From CAZYLZ01 sp964648335 (GTDB lineage: Bacteria > Patescibacteriota > Minisyncoccia > Phycocordibacterales > UBA2100): a stretch of 48,252 nt of DNA. The notes below the pieces were generated by a model. It made no database searches and had not been told where the DNA came from. It worked only from the letters and a program-made list of their open reading frames with translations. The stretch is from contig CAZYLZ010000009.1 in the NCBI GenBank assembly GCA_964648335.1, forward strand, positions 1 to 48,252. The letters run 5' to 3'. Each line of letters begins with the position of its first letter. Within the stretch, counting starts at the first letter, position 1. The position numbers and the translations under genes are program-made. This document shows, one piece after another, positions 24,375-32,670 of the stretch.

Positions 24375-25436
24375 TTAGATGAGCTTTTCGAGTAGCTGTG
24401 GGTTGAGCGAGCGCGAATATGCGTTTTCTGGCGTTATCTCTCCGCGCGAGACGAGCTCGGCAAGAGATCGGTTCATGTCGATCATACCCTCAGTGCTCGA
24501 GGTCTCGATGACCGTGTTGATCTCGTGAGTGCGCTTTTCGCGGATGAGGTTTGCGACCGCCTTATTGTTGATGAGAAGCTCGTACGCAGGTATGAGACCA
24601 CCAGAGATGCGCGGAACCAGACGCTGGCTGAAGATACCGGCTAAGGATGCCGAAAGCTGTATGCGGATCTGATCCTGTTGGGTCGACGGGAAGGTGTCGA
24701 TAATACGGTCGATCGTCTGCGCCGCGTTGTTGGTATGGAGCGTAGAGAAGACGAGGTGCCCCGTCTCGGCCGCGGTCACTGCAGCGGACATGGTGTTCGC
24801 CCCGCGCATCTCACCAATAAGTATCACGTCTACGTCTTGGCGGAAGGCGCTCGTGAGGGCAGTCGCGAAATCGACAGTGTCGATCCCTACCTCGCGCTGA
24901 TCTATCATCGACTGCTTTGGCTCGTAAATGTATTCGATCGGGTCTTCGATGGTCACGATGTGCTCCATGCGCTCGTTATTGATCTGCTCGAGAAGCGCAG
25001 CGAGGGTCGTGGTCTTGCCTTGCCCCACCGGTCCCACCACCAAAAAGAATCCCTGCTCTTTGCGAGCGAACGATGTGAGGACGTCCGGTAGATTGAGGTC
25101 AGCCAAGGTCTTGATCTCTTTGGTTATGAAGCGCAGCGCAATCGAGATTGAGCCCTGCTCGAAGAAACAGTTGCCGCGGAAACGATGCCCATCTTCGGTC
25201 TGTATGGCAAAATCTATCTCTTTAGAGGTAATGAAGCGATTGTACTGCTCTTTATTCAAGAGCGCCTGCGCAAAGCCGGCGGTGTCTTTAGACGTAAGGA
25301 CCGGCTCTTTGAGCATCGGCGTGAGCGAACCTGATACGCGCACGGTCGGATGCGTCCCGGTAGAAAAGTGGAGGTCCGAGGCACCTTCGTGCACGAGGAC
25401 GTTTACATATTTTTTGAAAAGAGCGGCGTAGTCCAT
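24375..25436 (-). CDS. pilT: Pilus retraction ATPase PilT
   Basis: 353 residues. Walker A GPVGQGKTTT (~residue 132-141), Asp box and Walker B around VDVILIGEMRGANTM, and His box TGHLVFSTLHTNNAAQ. N-terminal ASDLHFSTGTHPTVRVSG is the PilT PAS-like start. It powers pilus retraction, needed for twitching and DNA uptake. ATG25436 selected: minus-strand TATACT at 25447-25452 lies 10 nt upstream. Confidence 0.94.
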   Translation of the reverse strand: MDYAALFKKYVNVLVHEGASDLHFSTGTHPTVRVSGSLTPMLKEPVLTSKDTAGFAQALLNKEQYNRFITSKEIDFAIQTEDGHRFRGNCFFEQGSISIALRFITKEIKTLADLNLPDVLTSFARKEQGFFLVVGPVGQGKTTTLAALLEQINNERMEHIVTIEDPIEYIYEPKQSMIDQREVGIDTVDFATALTSAFRQDVDVILIGEMRGANTMSAAVTAAETGHLVFSTLHTNNAAQTIDRIIDTFPSTQQDQIRIQLSASLAGIFSQRLVPRISGGLIPAYELLINNKAVANLIREKRTHEINTVIETSSTEGMIDMNRSLAELVSRGEITPENAYSRSLNPQLLEKLI

Positions 25437-25446
25437 AAGTGCTTTC

Positions 25447-25452
25447 AGTATA
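25447..25452 (-). promoter_or_regulatory. -10 box TATACT upstream of pilT
   Basis: Ten nt to ATG25436; no ribosome site seen. Confidence 0.5.
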
Positions 25453-25497
25453 CAGCACGCGCAAAACGCCAATGCTCCTAATACACAGATAGCGGCG

Positions 25498-25911
25498 CTA
25501 TTTCTTTCGCTCGGCGATAGCCTGCTCTACCTTATGCACCACTTCCGAAGGGATGGTTGATGCCTTCACGATGTATTCGTTGCCGCCGAGCTCTTCGATT
25601 CGCTTCTTCTGCTGCTCCTCGCTCTCGTTAGTGAGCGCGATGAGAATCGAGCCTTTGCCCAAACCCTGTTCGCGCAGCTGTTTCAAGAACGAGAAGCCGT
25701 CGTCTACCGGCATTACCACATCGAAGAGAATGGCGTCAGGAACGAACCCTCCTCTGAGGGCCTCGATCGCTTCGGACGCAGCCAAGGTCGCCTGGACGGT
25801 AAATCCTGCCTGGGTGAACTTGACGCTGTACATATCAAGAAGGAAACGGTCGTCGTCGAGCAAGAGGACGCTGTAATGATTCTGTTGGGATGTCGTTTTT
25901 GCTTCGGTCAT
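25498..25911 (-). CDS. Single-domain response regulator (CheY-like)
   Basis: 137 residues, a receiver domain only. Acidic pocket LLLDDDRF, phosphoacceptor Asp in AILFDVVMP, Thr in IALTNES and Lys in EYIVKAS. Its ATG overlaps the pilB stop (ATGA), so it is co-translated with the extension motor and probably tunes pilus activity, as PilG/PilH do. No histidine kinase is in this window. Confidence 0.88.
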   Translation of the reverse strand: MTEAKTTSQQNHYSVLLLDDDRFLLDMYSVKFTQAGFTVQATLAASEAIEALRGGFVPDAILFDVVMPVDDGFSFLKQLREQGLGKGSILIALTNESEEQQKKRIEELGGNEYIVKASTIPSEVVHKVEQAIAERKK

Positions 25912-27671
25912 ACTGTAGGTGGGATTTCTGGGGTTTCCGCTGCTTTTGGTAATTCCGGCTCATCGTCGGCCAGGACGAGATTCGACAGCATGCTCACTTC
26001 CGAGAACGGGATCTTCTTTTCGAAGGCTTTTATCATAGCATCCTCGTACATAGTCATCATTCCCTGCTTTCGTGCCGCGGCCCATATCTTGGACTCGACC
26101 GGCTGCTTCAAGATAACGTTCTCTACCTCGGGTGTCATCTCGAGCACCTCGAATACTGCAAGACGCCCACGGGTACCCGTGGGACAGGTCGCGGTACGCT
26201 CGGGCTCGTAGACGGTGTCTTGTATAGTGAGACGGCTTGCCTCAGGCAAAGTAGACATCTGCTTCACCATCATGTCGCGCATGCTCGCCGTAAGTGGTAC
26301 AGGCGTTCCGGAATCGGGACAGAGCTTCAGGACGAGGCGCTGCGCGATGGAGAGCACTAACACCGGCGCGATGAGGTATGGCTCGACACCCATGTCGATC
26401 AAGCGCGGAATGGTTCCCACAGCACTGTTGGTGTGGATGGTCGAGAGCACGAGGTGACCGGTCAAGGCCGCCTGGATGGCGAGCTTCGCCGTCTCGGCAT
26501 CTCGGATCTCACCTACCATGATTACATTCGGGTCCTGACGCAAGGTGGTGCGTAATCCGGACGCGAATGTGTATCCTATCTCGGGCCGCACTTGCGACTG
26601 ATTGACGCCGTCCATAAAGTATTCGACCGGGTCTTCGAGCGAGAGCACGTTCAATTTCTCGCGGTCAACCTCGGCGAGCATGGAGTAGAGCGTCGTCGAT
26701 TTTCCAGACCCTGTCGGACCCGATATGAGGATGAGCCCGTAGGGACGTTTTACCGCAGCGCGCAAGGCTGCCAAGTCGCGCGGCGTGAGCCCGATGTCAC
26801 CGAGTGGAATGTACCCCTGCTCGCGATCCAAGATACGTATTACGATCTTCTCGCCGAAGTACGCCGGGAATGTCGAAACGCGGAAGTCTATGGCCCGGTT
26901 GTCTATCGATGCCGAGAAGCGACCGTCTTGCGGCTTGCGCGACTCGTCGAGACGGATCGACGCGAGTACCTTGATGCGTGCCACGATGGCACGGTGAGTA
27001 TTCGATGGAAGCACGACACTCGTATGCAGCGCGCCGTCGACACGATAACGCACGCGGACGCCGGAATTCGACGGCTCGATATGCACGTCGGACGCTTTGC
27101 CGTCAATCGCATAACGCAAGATCGTGGACACGAGCTTGATGGCCGGCGCATCCTCGTGGATGTCCGGCGTGACGTTGCCATCTTCGTCTTTCTTCGTCTT
27201 GGCGATGTCGGGATCGTCCAGATCGAGTACCTGCGACTCGTTCGTGCTCGCAAAGCGCGCAGCCGCGGCTTTCTCTTTCTTAGTGAGTGATGCCTCGTCA
27301 TGCGAACGCTCGTCGGCGAGATCCGTCAGTGCCTTGTCGACTTCCCCGCCCAATCCCTTGTACATCTGGAGGACCTTCTCGAGGTCGACCGGCACGAGCC
27401 TGAAGACCTTGAACGGCATGCCGCTTTGGCGCGATATGAAGTTGAGGGCGTCGATGGCCTCGATGTTCTCGGGGTCTACCATACCAACTTCGAGCACGCC
27501 CTCTGCTACCGAAAGCGGTGCGATCTTGTAATGTCGTGCGGACTCTTGCGGGATATATTTGAGGACATCGTACGGGACTTTCTGATCGCCGACCGAACGC
27601 GTCGGTGCGTTGTGATGCGAATCTTGATCGAACTCACTCTCCTGAGCCGGTTGTGGTGAGACCGGTGGCAT
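25908..27671 (-). CDS. pilB: Pilus extension ATPase PilB/GspE family
   Basis: 587 residues. N-terminal MshEN-type domain (YKIAPLSVAEGVLEVGMVDPEN), then the ATPase: SDVHIEPSNSGVRVRYRVDG, Walker A ISGPTGSGKSTT, VNQSQVRPEIGYTFASGLR, Walker B NVIMVGEIRDAETA and His box TGHLVLSTIHTNSA. The usual zinc-binding four-Cys motif is reduced: only LKLCPDSG and TATCPTG are seen. Powers pilus polymerisation. Confidence 0.94.
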   Translation of the reverse strand: MPPVSPQPAQESEFDQDSHHNAPTRSVGDQKVPYDVLKYIPQESARHYKIAPLSVAEGVLEVGMVDPENIEAIDALNFISRQSGMPFKVFRLVPVDLEKVLQMYKGLGGEVDKALTDLADERSHDEASLTKKEKAAAARFASTNESQVLDLDDPDIAKTKKDEDGNVTPDIHEDAPAIKLVSTILRYAIDGKASDVHIEPSNSGVRVRYRVDGALHTSVVLPSNTHRAIVARIKVLASIRLDESRKPQDGRFSASIDNRAIDFRVSTFPAYFGEKIVIRILDREQGYIPLGDIGLTPRDLAALRAAVKRPYGLILISGPTGSGKSTTLYSMLAEVDREKLNVLSLEDPVEYFMDGVNQSQVRPEIGYTFASGLRTTLRQDPNVIMVGEIRDAETAKLAIQAALTGHLVLSTIHTNSAVGTIPRLIDMGVEPYLIAPVLVLSIAQRLVLKLCPDSGTPVPLTASMRDMMVKQMSTLPEASRLTIQDTVYEPERTATCPTGTRGRLAVFEVLEMTPEVENVILKQPVESKIWAAARKQGMMTMYEDAMIKAFEKKIPFSEVSMLSNLVLADDEPELPKAAETPEIPPTV

Positions 27672-27673
27672 AG

Positions 27674-28072
27674 CTAGTTTGACCGCAGGAATGATCCGGT
27701 GCGGGTGGACGCTGGCGCCGTCGACGACGAAGTGCCCGATGTGATGTTCGAAAGCGACATGCCCGCAAGCGGTGCAAACGGGTTAGGACGTCCTACAGGC
27801 TCGGATACGATCTGTGTCGAGAAATCGCGAAGACTCATGAAAGCCGGATCCCGGAATACCGAATCGTCGAGCTTGATCGCGCGCAAGGTAAGCAGAGAAT
27901 CGAGGAGCTCTCTCTCGGCCGTACTCTGTCCTTCGAGAGCGCCCGTCGTGCTCTCGGTGAGCACAGCGCCGTCGGTACCCGTTGATCCAACGAGGACGTA
28001 CCAGGCCATCGCCGCCACGACCACGAGGCCGCCGACGATGAGTATCTTATTCTGCTTGATGAGGTCGATCAT
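27674..28072 (-). CDS. PilP-like pilus accessory membrane protein
   Basis: 132 residues. One N-terminal membrane helix (ILIVGGLVVVAAMAWYVLVG, ~10-29), then a polar outer part with RDFSTQIVSEPVGRPNPFAPL, the motif found at this position in CPR pilus loci. It sits between pilO and pilB, where pilP occurs in Gram-negative loci, but it is not clearly homologous to lipoprotein PilP and no secretin is present. Confidence 0.6.
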   Translation of the reverse strand: MIDLIKQNKILIVGGLVVVAAMAWYVLVGSTGTDGAVLTESTTGALEGQSTAERELLDSLLTLRAIKLDDSVFRDPAFMSLRDFSTQIVSEPVGRPNPFAPLAGMSLSNITSGTSSSTAPASTRTGSFLRSN

Positions 28073-28075
28073 AGA

Positions 28076-28675
28076 TTATTTTTTGAGCCAATACGTCTTT
28101 ACCGCGATGGTAAACCGATACAGCGGCTCAACGTTAGCGCTAGAGGAATTCGGAACGGGCTGGATCGTGAGCGACGTGATATCGACGATACGCAGGCTCG
28201 CTTCGAGCTCTTTCATGAACGCAACGAAGTTGGCATAGGTTGTCTGCGTAGTGAACTGGAGCGTCATCGAGTTATACGGAGTCGATTGCTGTCCTATCTG
28301 TCCTAAGACCGTGCCGTTGTTGAGGGCTCCTTTATCGTTGGATGCCTCTGCATCCGGTCGCGATATGACGACGTTCTGTACGGCGATACCGAAACGAGAT
28401 GCAAGACTGTCGAGATCAAGCACGAGCCTGACGTTGTCGACGTGATCAGGCAACAGCTTGTTGAGCCGGGTGAGATCGTCTGAGCTGAAGGTATTGTACC
28501 GCGACAGGAGCGATTGTTTGAGGGTCTGGAGCTCTTTTGCTTTGCCTAAAGCAGCATCGAACTGGCCATTCTGTTCCTTGAGAGCCTTGGTCTTATCGAA
28601 CGTCGGCATGGTATAGCCTACGAAAATCGATCCGGCGATGATGAGGGCGATGATTGCTGTGATGAGTTTTCCCAT
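28076..28675 (-). CDS. pilO: Pilus assembly protein PilO
   Basis: 199 residues. N-terminal helix LITAIIALIIAGSIFVGYT, a coiled coil (GKAKELQTLKQSLLSRY), and a ferredoxin-like head with MTLQFTTQTTYANFVAFMKELEASLRIVDI. It partners PilN in the alignment complex. Overlaps or abuts its neighbours within the pilMNO cluster. Confidence 0.85.
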   Translation of the reverse strand: MGKLITAIIALIIAGSIFVGYTMPTFDKTKALKEQNGQFDAALGKAKELQTLKQSLLSRYNTFSSDDLTRLNKLLPDHVDNVRLVLDLDSLASRFGIAVQNVVISRPDAEASNDKGALNNGTVLGQIGQQSTPYNSMTLQFTTQTTYANFVAFMKELEASLRIVDITSLTIQPVPNSSSANVEPLYRFTIAVKTYWLKK

Positions 28676-28682
28676 ATGATGA

Positions 28683-29390
28683 TTACTGCTGCTTCTGGGG
28701 CACCGGACTTGCAGGGGAACCGGTAAAGACCGATGAATCCTGGGCGGACTGAGTATCTGGCTGGGCTGTCGCAGGAGCGGGGTTTGCTTGAGCGTTCAGT
28801 GTCTGAATGTAGAGCTGATAGTTCACGGCCGCCGGATTTATGTGGGCAGTCACGTCGAACGACACGCCATCCTCTACGCGATTGATGTTCGAGAACACCG
28901 GATTCTCTACCGCGCTATTCTTGCCGAAGATGTCTGCTTGGAGCGCTACCGAGTTCACGGAACGTGCGAGCCCCTTCATTGTGAAGACCATACCGCTCAC
29001 GTCTGCCGCGTCGAATGAAAAGCTCTTGAACGTGACGTTCTGGAGCGTCGCCTGCTCGAGCAGATTGAAAAGCGCCGATGGCGCGACATGGGTAAGCAGG
29101 ATCGCATGTGCTGCATTCATACGCGTATCCAGACGCGTAAGCTCCTGCACTAGTGCCGGCTCGAAGGCCTCTTGTGCACGCTTGAGCTGCGTCGTCTTGT
29201 TGGTGATACTCGTGCTCAGGAACTGCGCGTAAAGGAATACCGCGATACCCATTGCAGCAGAGGTGACTAAGAGTATGACGGATCCCAAGAACAAGAGTTC
29301 GGTCGGTCCTGATCCGGTCTGGACACCGTAGGATACCGGAGCAGATCCAGTATCTCGAGGAATGAATGATGAGGTGATGTTTGATTCCAT
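28683..29390 (-). CDS. pilN: Pilus assembly protein PilN-like
   Basis: 235 residues. A cytoplasmic N-tail (~40 residues), membrane helix ELLFLGSVILLVTSAAMGIAVF, coiled coil (ITNKTTQLKRAQEAF) and a periplasmic-type head, ending in a Pro/Ala/Gln-rich low-complexity tail. Position between pilM and pilO supports PilN, although the short N-terminal INLLP motif that binds PilM is not visible. Confidence 0.75.
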   Translation of the reverse strand: MESNITSSFIPRDTGSAPVSYGVQTGSGPTELLFLGSVILLVTSAAMGIAVFLYAQFLSTSITNKTTQLKRAQEAFEPALVQELTRLDTRMNAAHAILLTHVAPSALFNLLEQATLQNVTFKSFSFDAADVSGMVFTMKGLARSVNSVALQADIFGKNSAVENPVFSNINRVEDGVSFDVTAHINPAAVNYQLYIQTLNAQANPAPATAQPDTQSAQDSSVFTGSPASPVPQKQQ

Positions 29391-29399
29391 GTACAGGTC

Positions 29400-30557
29400 T
29401 TACTTATCCGATTCTTTGAGCTTTCTGAGTGCAGCTCCGACAGCGACAGCGAATCCAGGCCCTATCTCGTTGAGTACTTCACCTAGAAATGCAGGTGCCT
29501 CGGTCTTGGCGAACGGGTTGGCGATCTCGACGTCAGCCGACAGCTGGGTCTTGGCAATCGCAGCGAGTCCAGGAAGCGTCGCCCCACCGCCGGTGAGCAC
29601 TACCTTAGAGACATTCTTGTTGTATCTCTTCCCGTAGCTCAATAGTACTCGATTCACCTCGCTAAACAGACGCGCGAGTGTTGATAACAGCGATTCGTGC
29701 ATGAGTGCGTTCTCTTCGCGCGTGTAAGTAGCCGAGTCATTGAGGCCAAATTCGCGCTTTACGCGTTCTGCTTTCTCGAACGACCAGTTGAGCGACCGAG
29801 CCAATGTCTCACTCATGTGCTGTCCTCCGATATTGAAAAGGTGCGAGACGCGGATGATTCCCCGCTCGACGACATAGATCTTGGTCGTCGATGCGCCAAT
29901 ATCGACGACCACGACGGGCGCCACGCCATGACCGAGCGAACTGCGTATGGTCGAAAAGATCTCGATCTCGAAAAAGCTCGTCGAAAGTCCTGCGTCCTTC
30001 AAGACGGTCTGGTACAGGCGCAGGGTCTCGTTATGGATAGCGACGAGCAACACCTCGATACCCGGCTTCTTGATGCCGGTCGGCTGCGCGACCGCCTTGT
30101 CGAATGCGTCGTCCTGATCGTCCTTCGGTATCACGAACCAATCCAAGAGGACCTCGGATACCGGGACTGGGATGTACTTGCGCGCCTCGATCGGGATCAT
30201 GCGTTTGAGCTGCTCTTGATCGACCTCTGGCATGTCGATCACCGACACGAGACTCGAAGAGAACGGGATCGAGACACCCGCGACCGACGCGGTGACGTTC
30301 GCCTCTTTCGAAAGGTCGCTGATGGCTTGCGCGAGACGCTCCGCAGGAAGCTTAGTTGCCTTGCCTACCGGGAGCTGCAGATACGGACCGAGCGCTATCT
30401 CGCCATAGGTCTCGAGCACTGCAGTGCCGCGCGACGGACGCAGCTGCACGATCTTGAGAGATGACGTCCCAATATCTACTCCGAGCACGCTCCCTGGTTT
30501 GCTGGCGCCCGAGACACCAGAAAGAGCGGCACGGATTGAATCGAGTCCAAACGCCAT
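29400..30557 (-). CDS. pilM: Type IV pilus assembly actin-like ATPase PilM
   Basis: 385 residues. Phosphate 1 VLGVDIGTSSLKIVQL, ASVAGVSIPFSSSLVSVIDMP, phosphate 2 VVVVDIGASTTKIYVV, and adenosine motif KVVLTGGGATLPGLAA. It binds PilN on the cytoplasmic face. ATG30557 has a minus-strand consensus TATAAT (30566-30571) 8 nt upstream, so the pilus operon starts leaderless here and is divergent from comF. Confidence 0.92.
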   Translation of the reverse strand: MAFGLDSIRAALSGVSGASKPGSVLGVDIGTSSLKIVQLRPSRGTAVLETYGEIALGPYLQLPVGKATKLPAERLAQAISDLSKEANVTASVAGVSIPFSSSLVSVIDMPEVDQEQLKRMIPIEARKYIPVPVSEVLLDWFVIPKDDQDDAFDKAVAQPTGIKKPGIEVLLVAIHNETLRLYQTVLKDAGLSTSFFEIEIFSTIRSSLGHGVAPVVVVDIGASTTKIYVVERGIIRVSHLFNIGGQHMSETLARSLNWSFEKAERVKREFGLNDSATYTREENALMHESLLSTLARLFSEVNRVLLSYGKRYNKNVSKVVLTGGGATLPGLAAIAKTQLSADVEIANPFAKTEAPAFLGEVLNEIGPGFAVAVGAALRKLKESDK

Positions 30558-30565
30558 ATCGAAAA

Positions 30566-30571
30566 ATTATA
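30566..30571 (-). promoter_or_regulatory. -10 box TATAAT of the pilMNO-pilB operon
   Basis: Consensus -10 with 8 nt to ATG30557. Confidence 0.6.
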
Positions 30572-30639
30572 ACACCTCGCATCGAACGAATCGCCAGATA
30601 GTCCGCCGATCTCATGAATGCGTGTAATCGTCCCTTCTC

Positions 30640-30667
30640 TTGCACTTTCGCAAAGCGCGATTACCAT
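30640..30667 (+). promoter_or_regulatory. Promoter of comF
   Basis: TTGCAC (30640-30645), 16-nt spacer, TACCAT (30662-30667), 7 nt before ATG30675. Confidence 0.5.
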
Positions 30668-30674
30668 GCGCACC

Positions 30675-31352
30675 ATGTCAGCCCTGATCGAACGTTCGCT
30701 CGCGAAGCCGCGAGAATGGCTCGGAATCATGATCGACCTCCTGTTCCCGCCGCATGTGCGCGCACTCAAAACACGTGCCTATGCGAGACGTCGTGGATCG
30801 CTGCCGCTTTCGATCAGGACTGACCTGCGGCTCGGTGTACCCATAACTTCGCTATCCGAATACGATCGCACCCCGGTGCAGACCGCGATACAAGCGCTCA
30901 AATACAATGCTGAACCCGCGGCGGTAGAACTTCTTGCCCACGCACTCAATGACTACCTACAAGAAGAAGCCGCGCAGAAAAAGCTGTTTTCGGCCCGAAG
31001 GCTCGTTGTCGTGCCGATACCGCTCCATCCCGAGCGCCTGCATACGCGCGGCTTCAACCAGATAGACAAGATACTTGCACGATACGGGCATATCGCCGCC
31101 GAACCGCTCGAGGTCCGTCCCGACATACTCGCCCGCACTCGCGCTACAGAACCGCAAACGCATCTTTCGCGCAGGGGCCGACTTGCGAACGTCGCGGGAG
31201 CCTTCACGGTGGTATCCGATATCCCCCTTGATTTGTTCCATATATATCTCTTAGACGATGTGACCACTACCGGGTCGACCCTCGCTCACGCCAGTCAGGT
31301 ACTTCAAGAACGCGGCGCGACGGTGACACGGCTCGCTATAGCGCGAGCATAG
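30675..31352 (+). CDS. comF: ComF-family phosphoribosyltransferase-like competence protein
   Basis: 225 residues with ATG30675; longer starts at 30618 and 30666 are possible, but the promoter placement favours this one. The C-terminal PRTase fold shows VVVPIPLHPERLHTRGFNQ and the PRPP loop LLDDVTTTGST. ALKYNAEPA is the typical middle motif. ComF proteins act in DNA uptake, in line with the divergent pilus operon. Odd feature: the N-terminal zinc finger of ComF (LLFPPxCxxCG) is present only as LLFPPHVRALKTR with no Cys at all. Confidence 0.85.
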   Translation: MSALIERSLAKPREWLGIMIDLLFPPHVRALKTRAYARRRGSLPLSIRTDLRLGVPITSLSEYDRTPVQTAIQALKYNAEPAAVELLAHALNDYLQEEAAQKKLFSARRLVVVPIPLHPERLHTRGFNQIDKILARYGHIAAEPLEVRPDILARTRATEPQTHLSRRGRLANVAGAFTVVSDIPLDLFHIYLLDDVTTTGSTLAHASQVLQERGATVTRLAIARA

Positions 31353-31360
31353 GGCGGTGC

Positions 31361-31366
31361 TATACT
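31361..31366 (+). promoter_or_regulatory. Extended -10 box (TGC-TATACT), leaderless
   Basis: Six nt to ATG31373. Confidence 0.6.
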
Positions 31367-31372
31367 TTTTGC

Positions 31373-31555
31373 ATGAAGACCGTGACGAGCCCGTTTGTAG
31401 CCTTTTCTCTCCTTATCCTGATTGCTGCGCTCTCGGGACTCGCCCTCTATTCGGTTTGGTACGACCATCGAATGCAAGCCGCGCTCGACGAAACAAAGGC
31501 CGACCTCGCATCGTTTCAAAAGGCCACCGAAATCAAGCATAGGTCAAGTGATTGA
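31373..31555 (+). CDS. Small single-helix membrane protein
   Basis: 60 residues, no family recognised. One membrane helix (FVAFSLLILIAALSGLALYSVW, ~8-29) and a charged, probably coiled-coil tail (MQAALDETKADLASFQKATE). Support is the extended -10 box placed exactly 6 nt before the ATG, 8 nt after the comF stop. Confidence 0.6.
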   Translation: MKTVTSPFVAFSLLILIAALSGLALYSVWYDHRMQAALDETKADLASFQKATEIKHRSSD

Positions 31556-31580
31556 CAACCCTCCCCTGAGCGCCTAGGGT
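31552..31580 (+). promoter_or_regulatory. Strong leaderless promoter
   Basis: Perfect -35 TTGACA (31552-31557), 17-nt spacer, TAGGGT (31575-31580), then 6 nt to ATG31587. Overlaps the end of the preceding small gene. Confidence 0.7.
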
Positions 31581-31586
31581 GCTGCC

Positions 31587-32084
31587 ATGTCAGATACACC
31601 GCCGGTTTCCCGCCCTGACCGTACCAATCGTGCAGCGCTCCTCGTTGTGGTAGCGGCGCTGGCCATCGCGTGGTTTACCGGCAGCTGGTGGTGGTACACC
31701 TGCCATATAAAAAACCTCTGCGGAACGCCAGGCACTGTCGTTTCGACAACAACAGCGAGCACGACCGTGACAGGCGAAGTTCAGAAACCTGGCAACTGCC
31801 CTAACTACCTTACGGCGCCTATCATCGCCGGCGCCACGAACGATCGCATGAATGTCGAAGCGCTCCAGAAGTTCCTGAACCGAACTGAGAAAGCACGTCT
31901 GAATATAGATGGTAAGTACTCGGCGAAAGTGATCGCTGCCGTAAAACGATACCAGACGAAGTACAAGAAGACGCTTCTCACCCCGTTCGGTCTCACCTCA
32001 CCTACCGGCAATGTCGACGGCGCCACGCTAATGAAGATCAATGCGACGTTCTGCGGAGTTACACCCACATACGTAAAAGGATAG
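31587..32084 (+). CDS. Membrane-anchored peptidoglycan-binding-like protein
   Basis: 165 residues. Helix AALLVVVAALAIAWFTGSWWWY (~12-33), a Thr/Ser linker, then a PG_binding_1-type domain (~80-160): NVEALQKFLNRTEKARLNIDG, KVIAAVKRYQTKYKK, GNVDGATLMKINATFC. Such domains bind cell-wall glycans and are common in Parcubacteria. The next gene starts 1 nt after its stop. Confidence 0.8.
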   Translation: MSDTPPVSRPDRTNRAALLVVVAALAIAWFTGSWWWYTCHIKNLCGTPGTVVSTTTASTTVTGEVQKPGNCPNYLTAPIIAGATNDRMNVEALQKFLNRTEKARLNIDGKYSAKVIAAVKRYQTKYKKTLLTPFGLTSPTGNVDGATLMKINATFCGVTPTYVKG

Positions 32085-32085
32085 T

Positions 32086-32586
32086 ATGTTCGAGAACATA
32101 ACACAGAGCTATACGCTTCAAGACGCATCATCCGAGATTCTGATACTCCTCATCGGCGCATTCCTCCTGGGTATCCTCATGGGATGGCTCATGTGGGGCT
32201 ACGAAGAGAAGAAACCTGACAACGATGAGACCGTGATCGAGCTTCCTCCGAGAAACATCACTATCGAGACCGACAACGTCATCATCGAACTTCCACCTGC
32301 GATACCGAAGCCAAAACCTGCGGTCGTGCCTGGACGCCGCGATGATCTCAAGATCGTCGAGGGAATCGGCCCCAAGGTCGAGCAGTTCCTCTATTCGCAG
32401 GGCATCCTTACCTGGAAGGATCTTTCGTCCCGATCGATCTACGACCTCAAGGATCTTTTGTTAACGGCTGGCGAAGATTACGCGCTCCACGATCCGACCG
32501 CATGGCCCGAGCAGGCGCGTCTTGCCCATGCCGATTTGTGGCACGAGCTCATGCAGATGCAGTCGAAGCTCCGTTCTGGAAAATAG
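32086..32586 (+). CDS. Membrane protein with helix-hairpin-helix (flap-endonuclease-like) domain
   Basis: 166 residues. Helix ILILLIGAFLLGILMGWLMWG (~18-38), an IELPP-repeat linker, then DDLKIVEGIGPKVEQFLYSQGILTWKDLSS, the helix-hairpin-helix of COG3743-type proteins, plus a C-terminal helix. Often found beside envelope genes; whether it binds DNA at the membrane is unknown. AGGA lies upstream of ATG32086. Confidence 0.75.
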   Translation: MFENITQSYTLQDASSEILILLIGAFLLGILMGWLMWGYEEKKPDNDETVIELPPRNITIETDNVIIELPPAIPKPKPAVVPGRRDDLKIVEGIGPKVEQFLYSQGILTWKDLSSRSIYDLKDLLLTAGEDYALHDPTAWPEQARLAHADLWHELMQMQSKLRSGK

Positions 32587-32587
32587 T

Positions 32588-32630
32588 CAAAAGAACAGCT
32601 GCGCACCGTGAGTGCGCAGCTGTTCTTTTG
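32588..32630 (+). terminator. Strong intrinsic terminator
   Basis: AAAAGAACAGCTGCGCA and TGCGCAGCTGTTCTTTT around a 7-nt loop, directly after the stop at 32586. Confidence 0.9.
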
Positions 32631-32636
32631 TTTTGC

Positions 32637-32642
32637 TACAAT
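32637..32642 (+). promoter_or_regulatory. Extended -10 box (TGC-TACAAT) of the glutamate dehydrogenase gene
   Basis: 28 nt to ATG32671; no clear ribosome site in the leader. Confidence 0.45.
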
Positions 32643-32670
32643 TAACGACTCTTACCAGAACGATCATTTC

